A DNA stretch of 64,000 nt, taken from assembly GCF_036227265.1 (NCBI RefSeq), contig NZ_CP109446.1, positions 6,651,001 through 6,715,000 on the forward strand, read 5' to 3'. Numbering within the stretch: position 1 is the stretch's first letter; each line of letters begins with the position of its first letter. The stretch is from Streptomyces sp. NBC_01476 (lineage in GTDB: Bacteria > Actinomycetota > Actinomycetes > Streptomycetales > Streptomycetaceae). Shown here piece by piece: positions 57,256 through 64,000 of this stretch. The notes beneath the pieces were generated by a model. It was not told where the DNA came from. It worked only from the letters and a program-made list of their open reading frames with translations, and did not search any database. Position numbers and translations under genes: made by a program.

Positions 57256-59627
57256 GGTCCCGATTCCTCCTTGACGACGGCGAGTACGGCGCCGAGTTCG
57301 ACCTGCCGGCCGACGCCGGCGGTCAGTTCGGTGAGCGTTCCGGTGACCGGTGCGGTGATCACGTGCTCCATCTTCATCGCCTCCAGCCACAGCAGCGGCT
57401 GCCCGGCCTCGACCCGGTCGCCGGCACCGAACCCGGCGGTCCGTACGACCGTTCCGGGCATGGGTGCCCGCAGTGACCCCGGTACGGTCTGCTGCCGCGG
57501 GTCGGCGAACCGGGGCAGCGCGGTCAGGGCGGCGGACCCGAGGGCGGAGTCGACGTACACCTGGTCGCCGTAGACCGCGACGTCGAAGGTCCGCCGCACC
57601 CCGCCCACGTCGAGCACCACCCGCTCAGGGGCGGCGCTCACCACGGTGGTGCCGGGCAGGCCCTCGGGGGCCGGGCCCTGCCGTTCCCACCGGTAGCGGA
57701 CCTCGTACGGGTGGCCGTCCGGCTCCCCGCGGTAGGTCTTCAGCTGCGGCTGCGAGGGCAGACTCCGCCAGGCGCCGAGGCGCGCGGCGACGGGCCGGCC
57801 GTCGGTGGCCGCCCGGGCGGTGCGGCCCGCCGCGTCGGCGAGCGCCGCGGCCAGCGCGGCGAGTTCCAGGAAACCGCCACCGGAGCCGCCGGGAGCCGGG
57901 GCACCGCCCTGCGGGCCCGCGCCGGCGCCGCGCGCCCGCGGCGCAGGCACGCTCGCCCGGTCCGCGGTGGGGTCGCCCGGCTCTGCGCGGTCCGTGGTGG
58001 GTCCGTCCGGCTCCCCGCGGACCGTGGTGGGGTTGCGCGGCTCTGCGTGGTCCGTGGTGGGTCCGTCCGGCTTCGCGTGGTCCGCGGTGGGGTCGTGCGG
58101 CTCTGCGTGGTCCGCGGTGGGGTTGCCCGGCTTCGCGCGGTCCGTGGTGGGTCCGTCCGGCTCCCCGCGGACCGTGACGGGGTCACGCGACTCCGTTTGG
58201 TCCGTGGCCCGCTCGCTCGGGTCCGCCCGGTCCGGGTCCGCCGCGGGTTCCCCGCCGGAGGTGGGGAGCAGGCCCAGGTCCGCCGCGTGCCGTTCCAGGA
58301 ATCCCGTGTCCAGGCGGCCGGCGGCGAAATCCGGGTGCCGCAGTACGCGGATCAGCAGCTCCCGGTTGGTCGGCGGACCGTGCAGCCGGGTGCGCCGCAG
58401 CGCGTGGGCGAGGCGGCGGACCGCCTCGGCGCGGGTGGGGGCCCAGGCGATGAGCTTGGCGAGCATGGGGTCGTAGTGGACGCCGATCTCCTCGCCGCCG
58501 GTGACGCCCGCGTCCAGCCGCAGGCCCGCCTCGCGGCCCGGCGCAACGCCGAACTCCACGTCGACGCCAGGGACGTCGAGGCGGTGCAGCGGTCCGGGCT
58601 GCGGGCGCCAGCCGCGGGCCGGGTCCTCCGCGTAGAGCCGGACCTCGATCGCGTGGCCGCGCGGCCCCGGCGGCTCCGGGGGCAGGGCCGCGCCCTCGGC
58701 GACGCGGATCTGCCAGGCGACCAGGTCCAGACCGGTGACGCACTCGGTGACCGGGTGCTCGACCTGGAGCCGGGTGTTCATCTCCAGGAAGCGGGGCCGC
58801 CCGTCCCGGCCGACCAGGAACTCCACCGTGCCCGCGCCGGTGTAGCCGATCGTCCGGGCCGCCCGCGCCGCCGCTTCGTACAGTGCCGCCCGCACCTCGC
58901 CGCTCAGCCCCGGCGCCGGGGTCTCCTCGATCACCTTCTGGTGCCGGCGCTGCACCGAGCAGTCCCGCTCGCCGAGCGTCCACACCGTGCCGTGCGCGTC
59001 GGCGAGCACCTGCACCTCGATGTGCCGGGCGCCTTCCGCGTACGGCTCGACGAACACCTCGCCGTCCCCGAAGGCAGCCGCGGCCTCCGCCTGGGCCGCC
59101 GCCAACTCCCCTTCCAGTTGGGAGAGTTCGCGCACCACCCGCATCCCTCGGCCGCCTCCGCCGGCCGCCGCCTTCACCAGCACCGGCAGATCGGCGTCCG
59201 TCACCGCCGCCGGGTCCAGCGCGGCGAAGAGCGGTACGCCGGCCGCCGCCATCAGCTTCTTGGCGCGGGTCTTGGAACCCATCGCCGCCACCGCGTCCGG
59301 CGGCGGACCGATCCACACCAGCCCGGCGGCCTCCACCGCCCGGGCGAACTCCGCGCTCTCGGAGAGGAATCCATATCCCGGGTGCACCGCGTCCGCGCCC
59401 GCGGCGAGCGCCGCCGCCACCAGCAGGCCGGCCCGCAGATACGTCTCGCCCGGCGCGTCACCGGGCAGCCGTACCGCCGCGTCCGCCTCCCGCACGTGCG
59501 CCGCACCCGCGTCGGCGTCGGAGTGCACGGCCACCGTGGCGATCCCCAGCTCCCGGCAACTGCGGAAGACCCGGCGGGCGATCTCCCCCCGGTTGGCCAC
59601 CAGTACGGACCCGATGTCAGCGTTCAT
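57252..59627 (-). CDS. Biotin-dependent acyl-CoA carboxylase alpha subunit with minisatellite linker
   Basis: A 791-residue protein: biotin carboxylase (residues ~1-450: VLVANRGEIARRVFRSC, HPGYGFLSES, VLVKAAAGGGGRGMRVV, EMNTRLQVEHPVTE), a linker, then a beta-barrel and biotin carrier domain with the biotin Lys in EAMKMEHVI (~752). It carboxylates biotin with bicarbonate for the beta subunit. Residues ~466-559 are an unusual insert of ~9 ten-residue units (GEPDGPTTDR, AEPHDPTADH etc.), encoded by 30-bp repeats. ATG 59627; coupled by ATGA to the dehydrogenase. It lies 12 bp after the beta-subunit gene. Confidence 0.93.
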   Translation of the reverse strand: MNADIGSVLVANRGEIARRVFRSCRELGIATVAVHSDADAGAAHVREADAAVRLPGDAPGETYLRAGLLVAAALAAGADAVHPGYGFLSESAEFARAVEAAGLVWIGPPPDAVAAMGSKTRAKKLMAAAGVPLFAALDPAAVTDADLPVLVKAAAGGGGRGMRVVRELSQLEGELAAAQAEAAAAFGDGEVFVEPYAEGARHIEVQVLADAHGTVWTLGERDCSVQRRHQKVIEETPAPGLSGEVRAALYEAAARAARTIGYTGAGTVEFLVGRDGRPRFLEMNTRLQVEHPVTECVTGLDLVAWQIRVAEGAALPPEPPGPRGHAIEVRLYAEDPARGWRPQPGPLHRLDVPGVDVEFGVAPGREAGLRLDAGVTGGEEIGVHYDPMLAKLIAWAPTRAEAVRRLAHALRRTRLHGPPTNRELLIRVLRHPDFAAGRLDTGFLERHAADLGLLPTSGGEPAADPDRADPSERATDQTESRDPVTVRGEPDGPTTDRAKPGNPTADHAEPHDPTADHAKPDGPTTDHAEPRNPTTVRGEPDGPTTDRAEPGDPTADRASVPAPRARGAGAGPQGGAPAPGGSGGGFLELAALAAALADAAGRTARAATDGRPVAARLGAWRSLPSQPQLKTYRGEPDGHPYEVRYRWERQGPAPEGLPGTTVVSAAPERVVLDVGGVRRTFDVAVYGDQVYVDSALGSAALTALPRFADPRQQTVPGSLRAPMPGTVVRTAGFGAGDRVEAGQPLLWLEAMKMEHVITAPVTGTLTELTAGVGRQVELGAVLAVVKEESGP
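57951..58230. repeat. 30-bp in-frame minisatellite inside carboxylase alpha gene
   Basis: About nine imperfect 30-bp units, e.g. GGTCCGTGGTGGGTCCGTCC followed by GGCTCCCCGC. Each encodes ten hydrophilic residues. Two units are nearly identical, which indicates recent copy-number change. The array sits between functional domains, where length change is tolerated. Confidence 0.9.
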
Positions 59628-59639
59628 CAGCACAGCACC

Positions 59640-61229
59640 TCACATCCGGAAGACGCCGAAGCCGCCACGTGCGCCCTCGACCGGGGCGCCGTGGACGGCG
59701 GACAGACACAGGCCGAGGACCGTACGGGTGTCGCGCGGATCGATGACACCGTCGTCGTACAGCCGCCCGGACAGGAACATCGGCAGCGACTCCGCCTCGA
59801 TCTGCTGTTCCACCATCGCCCGCAGCGCCGCGTCCCCGTCCTCGTCGTACGGCATCCCCTTGGCCAGCGCCGACTGGCGGGCCACGATCGACAGCACCCC
59901 GGCCAGCTGCGCCGGGCCCATCACCGCGGACTTGGCGCTCGGCCAGCAGAAGAGGAACCGCGGGTCGTAGGCACGGCCGCACATGCCGTAGTGCCCGGCA
60001 CCGTAACTCGCCCCCATCAGCACCGAGATGTGCGGGACCCGCGAGTTGGAGACCGCGTTGATCATCATCGCGCCGTGCTTGATGATGCCGCCCTGCTCGT
60101 ACTCCCGGCCCACCATGTAGCCGGTGGTGTTGTGCAGGAAGAGCAGCGGGACGTCCCGCTGGTTGGCCAACTGGATGAACTGCGCCGCCTTCTGCGACTC
60201 CGCGCTGAAGAGCACGCCCTGCCGGTTGGCGAGGATGCCGACGGGATAGCCGTGCACCTCGGCCCAGCCGGTCGCCAGGCTCGGCCCGTAGAGCGGCTTG
60301 AACTCGTCGAACTCCGAGCCGTCCGCGATGCGTACGATCACCTCGCGCGGGTCGAACGGGGTGCGCAGGTCGCCGGGCACGATGCCCAGCAGGTCCTCGG
60401 CGTCGAAGAGCGGCGGGCGCGGACCGGGACGCGGACGGGGCCCCGCCTTGCGCCAGTTGAGCCGGGCCACCACCCGACGGGCGGTGCGCAGCGCGTCCGG
60501 TTCGTCCAGGGCGAAGTAGTCGGCGAGACCGGAGACCCGGGCGTGCATGTCGGCGCCGCCCAGCGACTCGTCGTCGCTCTCCTCGCCGGTGGCCATCTTC
60601 ACCAGCGGGGGACCGCCGAGGAAGACCTTGGACCGTTCCTTGACCATGATCACGTGGTCCGACATGCCGGGCACATACGCGCCGCCGGCCGTCGAGTTGC
60701 CGAACACCACGGCCACGGTGGGGATACCGGCCGCCGACAGCCGGGTCAGATCGCGGAAGAGGGCGCCGCCGGGTATGAAGATCTCCTTCTGGCTGGGCAG
60801 ATCGGCGCCGCCGGACTCCACCAGGCTCACCACCGGCAGCCGGTTGGCGAAGGCGATCTCGTTGGCCCGCAGGGCCTTCTTCAGCGTCCACGGATTGCTC
60901 GCCCCGCCGCGTACCGTCGGGTCGTTGGCGGTCACCAGGCACTCGACGCCCTCGATCACGCCGATGCCGGTGACGATCGAGGCGCCGGTGGTGAAGTCGC
61001 TGCCCCAGCCGGCCAGCGGGGACAGTTCGAGGAACGGCGTGTCCGGGTCGAGCAGCAGCTCTATGCGCTCCCGGGCGAGCAGCTTGCCGCGATCGTGGTG
61101 CCGCTCGCGGTACTTGGGGCCGCCGCCGGCCAGCGCCTCGCCGTGCGCCGCCGCGACCTCGGCCAGCCGCTCCAGCATCACCGCCCGCCGCTCGGCGAAG
61201 TCCGCCCCGCGCAGGTCGAGTTCCGTCAC
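59640..61229 (-). CDS. Acyl-CoA carboxylase beta (carboxyltransferase) subunit
   Basis: A 529-residue carboxyltransferase with both crotonase-like halves: PKYRERHHDRGKLLARERIE, LVTANDPTVRGGASNPWTLK, FGNSTAGGAYVPGMSDHVIM in the first; GYPVGILANRQGVLFSAESQ, LFLHNTTGYMVGREYEQGG, SYGAGHYGMCGRAYDPRFLF in the second. This pattern matches methylcrotonyl/geranyl-CoA carboxylase beta subunits more than propionyl types. GTG 61229 overlaps the TIGR03084 stop in GTGA. Confidence 0.93.
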   Translation of the reverse strand: MTELDLRGADFAERRAVMLERLAEVAAAHGEALAGGGPKYRERHHDRGKLLARERIELLLDPDTPFLELSPLAGWGSDFTTGASIVTGIGVIEGVECLVTANDPTVRGGASNPWTLKKALRANEIAFANRLPVVSLVESGGADLPSQKEIFIPGGALFRDLTRLSAAGIPTVAVVFGNSTAGGAYVPGMSDHVIMVKERSKVFLGGPPLVKMATGEESDDESLGGADMHARVSGLADYFALDEPDALRTARRVVARLNWRKAGPRPRPGPRPPLFDAEDLLGIVPGDLRTPFDPREVIVRIADGSEFDEFKPLYGPSLATGWAEVHGYPVGILANRQGVLFSAESQKAAQFIQLANQRDVPLLFLHNTTGYMVGREYEQGGIIKHGAMMINAVSNSRVPHISVLMGASYGAGHYGMCGRAYDPRFLFCWPSAKSAVMGPAQLAGVLSIVARQSALAKGMPYDEDGDAALRAMVEQQIEAESLPMFLSGRLYDDGVIDPRDTRTVLGLCLSAVHGAPVEGARGGFGVFRM

Positions 61230-62038
61230 GATGCGCCCTTTCCTGGTACGCCCGCCGGGCGGCCCTTGCCCGGCGGGCCGGCGAATGCCTGTGCCACCGA
61301 CAGCCATGCGTCCGCGTCCGGTCCCACCGCGCGTACCGCCAGATCGTCGCGGTGCCTGCGCCGCACGGCCAGCAGACAGAAGTCGAGCGCGGGCCCGGTC
61401 ACCCGCTGGGCCGCGCCGGCCGGGCCGAAGGTCCACAACGTGCCGTCGGGGGCGCGCAGTTCGACCCGGAACTCCTCGCCGGGCGCGGGTTGGCGGTGTA
61501 CCGCGAAGGAGTAGTCGCGGGCGCGTACGGCGATCCGTGCGACATGCCACAGCCGGGCGGTCGGCGTCCTGCGCACGCCCAGCGCGTCGGCCACGTCCTC
61601 GCCGTGCGCCCAGGTCTCCATCAGCCGTGCGGTGGCCATCGAGGCAGTGCTCATCGGCGGGCCGAGCCAGGGGAAGCGGGCCCCGGGCGGCTGCTCCGCG
61701 AGCGTCGTCCACAGCAGCGAACGGCCCGCCCGCCACCGCTTGAGCAGCGTCTCCGGCGGCATGTGGGCGCCGGCGCGGGCTCCGTCCTCCACGTGCGTGG
61801 TCACGTGGGCGGCGGCGGTGCCGACTTCTCGGGCGAAGCCGTCCGGATCGCGCACCGCGAGCAGCGCCAGCCGGTCCGTCCAGGCGAGATGCGCGATCTG
61901 ATGCGCGACCGTCCACCCCTCGGCCGGCGTCGCCCGCCGCCACGCCGCGGCCCCTGCCCCGCCGACCAGCTGCTCCAGCGCGTCCCCCTCGGCGCGCAGG
62001 TCCGCCAGCACGGCACGCACCGCCTGCGCGTCGGCCAC
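61226..62038 (-). CDS. TIGR03084-family metal-binding protein
   Basis: A 270-residue DinB-related protein: WRRATPAEGWTVAHQIAHLA near residue 35 (first His), METWAHGEDVADALGV (second His) and WHVARIAVRARDYSF. TIGR03084 members occur beside acyl-CoA dehydrogenase/carboxylase operons in actinomycetes but have no proven function. First gene of the operon. GTG 62038 has AGGGG 6 bp upstream; the GTGA overlap couples it to the carboxylase beta gene. Confidence 0.88.
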   Translation of the reverse strand: MADAQAVRAVLADLRAEGDALEQLVGGAGAAAWRRATPAEGWTVAHQIAHLAWTDRLALLAVRDPDGFAREVGTAAAHVTTHVEDGARAGAHMPPETLLKRWRAGRSLLWTTLAEQPPGARFPWLGPPMSTASMATARLMETWAHGEDVADALGVRRTPTARLWHVARIAVRARDYSFAVHRQPAPGEEFRVELRAPDGTLWTFGPAGAAQRVTGPALDFCLLAVRRRHRDDLAVRAVGPDADAWLSVAQAFAGPPGKGRPAGVPGKGAS

Positions 62039-62095
62039 GGGCCACCCCTTCCGGTCACACTGCGGAACGAGCGTGGCAGGGGCCGGAAAAACAAT

Positions 62096-62107
62096 CAAGC
62101 GTGCTTG
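62096..62107. promoter_or_regulatory. Candidate TetR operator of the acyl-CoA operon
   Basis: Inverted repeat CAAGC-GT-GCTTG in an AT-rich patch about 60 bp upstream of the first operon gene, between it and the divergent ABC-F gene. Size and place suit a TetR dimer. Confidence 0.5.
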
Positions 62108-62246
62108 CATTTTTCCCCCACGAGAACCTCACCCCCCACCCACGCGCCACCGCCGACCCACGCGCCACCGCCCACCCCGCCCCGCGGGCGCCCCCCCGTA
62201 AACCGGTCGGAGGCTCGCCCCCGCAGCGGATAAAATCCGGAATCTG

Positions 62247-63887
62247 ATGAGTGCCACTCTCGTTGCCAAGAATCTCGCCGCCGGGCACGGCGACCGTGCG
62301 TTGTTCAGCGGGCTCGACCTGGTCGTCGCGCCGGGGGACGTGATCGGTCTGGTCGGTGCCAACGGGGCCGGGAAGTCGACGCTGCTGCGGCTGCTCGCCG
62401 GGCTCGCCACCCCGGAGGACGGCACGCTGCGGCTCAATCCGCCGACGGCGACCGTCGGGCATCTGCCGCAGGAGCCCGAGCGGCGGCCCGGCGGCGAGAC
62501 CGTACGGGAGTTCCTGGCCCGCAGGACCGGGGTCGCGGCAGCGCAGGCCGCACTGGACGCCGCCACCCAGGCGCTGGTCGACGCGGCGCCCGGCGCCGAC
62601 GACGCCTACGCCGACGGTCTGGAGCGCTGGCTGGCGCTGGGCGGCGCCGACCTCGACGAGCGGGCCGAGGAGGCCGCCGCCACCCTCGGCCTCGGTGTCA
62701 GCCTCGACCTGGAGATGTACGCACTCTCCGGCGGCCAGGCCGCCCGCGCCGGCCTCGCCTCACTGCTGCTCAGCCGGTACGACGTCTTCCTGCTGGACGA
62801 GCCCACCAACGACCTGGACCTCGACGGCCTGGAGCGGCTGGAGAAGTTCGTCACCGGCCTGCGCGCCGGCACCGTCCTGGTCAGCCACGACCGCGAGTTC
62901 CTCACCCGTACCGTCACCCGTGTCGTCGAACTCGACCTCGCCCAGCAGCAGGTCAACGTCTACGGCGGTGGCTACACCTCGTACCTGGAGGAGCGGGAGA
63001 CCGCCCGCCGGCACGCCCGGGAGGAGTACGAGGAGTACGCCGACACCAGGGCGGGCCTGGAGGCCCGGGCCCGGATGCAGCGCGGCTGGATGGACAAGGG
63101 CCTGCGCAACGCCGTCCGCAAGGCCCCCGACAACGACAAGATCGCCCGCAAGGCCAGGACCGAGAGCAGCGAGAAGCAGGCCGCCAAGGCCCGCCAGACC
63201 GACCGGATGATCGAGCGTCTCGACACCGTGGAGGAGCCCCGCAAGGAGTGGGAGCTGCGGATGGAGATCGCCGCGGCGCCCCGCTCGGGCGCGGTCGTCG
63301 CCACCCTGCGCGGCGCCCGCGTGCGGCGCGGGGACTTCGCCTTCGGCCCGGTGGACCTGCAGATCGACTGGGCCGACCGGGTGGCGATCACCGGCGCCAA
63401 CGGCTCGGGCAAGTCCACCCTGCTGGCCGCGCTGCTCGGCCGGCTGCCGCTGGACGAAGGGCAGGCCACCCTCGGCCCCGGCGTACTGATCGGCGAGGTC
63501 GACCAGGCCAGGGCGCTCTTCCGCGGCGACGAACCGCTGCTGGACGCCTTCCGGGCCCCCGCGCCCGACCTGGATCCGGCCGACATCCGCACCCTGCTCG
63601 CCAAGTTCGGTCTCAAGGCGGCCCATGTGCTGCGGCCCGCGGCCACCTTGTCGCCCGGTGAGCGCACCCGCGCCGCCCTGGCACTGCTCCAGGCCCGCGG
63701 CGTCAATCTGCTGGTGCTCGACGAGCCCACCAACCACCTCGACCTGCCGGCCATCGAGCAACTGGAGGCGGCACTGGCCGCGTACCAGGGCACCTTGCTG
63801 CTGGTCACCCACGACCGGCGGATGCTGGACGCCGTCGACGTCACCCGCCGCATCGAGGTCGCCGACGGGCGGATCACCGAGCGCTGA
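62247..63887 (+). CDS. ABC-F family ATPase
   Basis: A 546-residue protein with two ATP-binding cassettes and no membrane helices. Domain 1: VGANGAGKST, ALSGGQAARAGLAS, FLLDEPTNDLDLDG. Linker ~265-335 is rich in charged residues (KAPDNDKIARKARTESSE). Domain 2: TGANGSGKSTLLAAL, TLSPGERTRAALALLQ, LLVLDEPTNHLDL. ABC-F proteins work on the ribosome: some dislodge antibiotics, others aid translation. The subgroup cannot be told by eye. ATG at 62247. Confidence 0.93.
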   Translation: MSATLVAKNLAAGHGDRALFSGLDLVVAPGDVIGLVGANGAGKSTLLRLLAGLATPEDGTLRLNPPTATVGHLPQEPERRPGGETVREFLARRTGVAAAQAALDAATQALVDAAPGADDAYADGLERWLALGGADLDERAEEAAATLGLGVSLDLEMYALSGGQAARAGLASLLLSRYDVFLLDEPTNDLDLDGLERLEKFVTGLRAGTVLVSHDREFLTRTVTRVVELDLAQQQVNVYGGGYTSYLEERETARRHAREEYEEYADTRAGLEARARMQRGWMDKGLRNAVRKAPDNDKIARKARTESSEKQAAKARQTDRMIERLDTVEEPRKEWELRMEIAAAPRSGAVVATLRGARVRRGDFAFGPVDLQIDWADRVAITGANGSGKSTLLAALLGRLPLDEGQATLGPGVLIGEVDQARALFRGDEPLLDAFRAPAPDLDPADIRTLLAKFGLKAAHVLRPAATLSPGERTRAALALLQARGVNLLVLDEPTNHLDLPAIEQLEAALAAYQGTLLLVTHDRRMLDAVDVTRRIEVADGRITER

Positions 63888-63982
63888 GCCGCCGCCCGTA
63901 CGAGACCCGGGCAGGGAACCGCTTCCGCCTCCGCCGCGTCACATCCCCGACCGGACACCCGGGGCACGGTGAGGGAGGAAGA

Positions 63983-64000
63983 GTGGGGAAGCGGATACGC
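63983..64000 (+). CDS. Possible start of next gene, cut by window end
   Basis: A GTG at 63983, preceded by GGGAGGAAGA at good spacing, opens a frame (VGKRIR) that runs off the right edge. Only six codons are visible. Confidence 0.3.

Noticed and set aside
57711..61514. A very long plus-strand open frame opposite the carboxylase genes
   Set aside because: It is antisense to clear domain-bearing genes; high-GC third-position bias keeps stop codons away on the opposite strand. Its sequence is low-complexity Arg/Pro/Gly with no motif.
62120..62200. Short ACCCACGCGCCACCGCC repeat upstream of the ABC-F gene as an operator array
   Set aside because: Only two copies in a C-rich low-complexity stretch; no symmetry, and probably simple slippage.

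Overview
The window is about 64 kb of very GC-rich chromosomal DNA from an actinomycete, almost certainly a Streptomyces or another Streptomycetaceae member. Evidence: strong G/C bias at third codon positions, many GTG starts, 4-base ATGA/GTGA gene overlaps, typical Streptomyces families (HelR, Mut7-C RNase, DUF6343, DUF1304, SLATT, TIGR03084), and an initiator tRNA lacking an encoded CCA. There is no integrase, transposase, CRISPR array, phage block or antibiotic assembly line. The region reads as chromosomal arm/core DNA with many short independent operons, some small decayed genes, and an unusual number of minisatellites.

Left third (1-21.6 kb). A truncated OmpR-type response regulator diverges from an M14 metallopeptidase. 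LapA-like, GNAT, exonuclease III and Mut7-C genes follow. A leftward three-gene module (5.1-11.1 kb) encodes a helical-repeat protein, an HSP90-family ATPase and a DUF4034-like protein; a broken SRPBCC gene lies beside it. Next come a secreted thaumatin, DUF1304/TetR, an L,D-transpeptidase, a PI-PLC-like enzyme, a flavin-fold protein and helR, which encodes an RNA polymerase recycling ATPase linked to rifamycin tolerance. A 19-bp element matching the rifamycin-associated element lies upstream of helR. A stand-alone AICAR formyltransferase follows.

Middle (21-47 kb). Regulators and metabolic enzymes: AraC/DUF1772, allantoicase, methyltransferases, a truncated aminoglycoside-phosphotransferase-like gene coupled to an ankyrin protein, a lipoprotein, a mycothiol-type enzyme, DUF5107, a ketopantoate-reductase-like protein, a deleted RNA ligase, PAP2/diacylglycerol kinase, a HAD phosphatase, an aminotransferase-like protein lacking the PLP lysine, two MBL hydrolases, DedA, a holin-like/phosphodiesterase fusion, a SLATT protein, an acyl-CoA synthetase, and a LysR regulator divergent from an SLC10-type transporter.

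Right third (47-64 kb). FdhD, chorismate mutase, tRNA-Leu(GAG) with a strong terminator, RidA, and the pseudouridine breakdown pair psuG/psuK. Then tRNA-fMet, followed by a degenerate ~32-bp repeat array, and a tightly coupled leftward six-gene acyl-CoA operon: TIGR03084, carboxylase beta, biotin carboxylase alpha, acyl-CoA dehydrogenase, enoyl-CoA hydratase, TetR. It probably degrades a branched or unusual acyl-CoA under TetR control. An ABC-F ATPase closes the window.

The best candidates for under-described biology are the HSP90/repeat-protein module, the RAE-helR locus with its long in-frame leader, the lysine-less aminotransferase-like protein, and the in-frame minisatellites inside a biotin carboxylase and a PfkB kinase.
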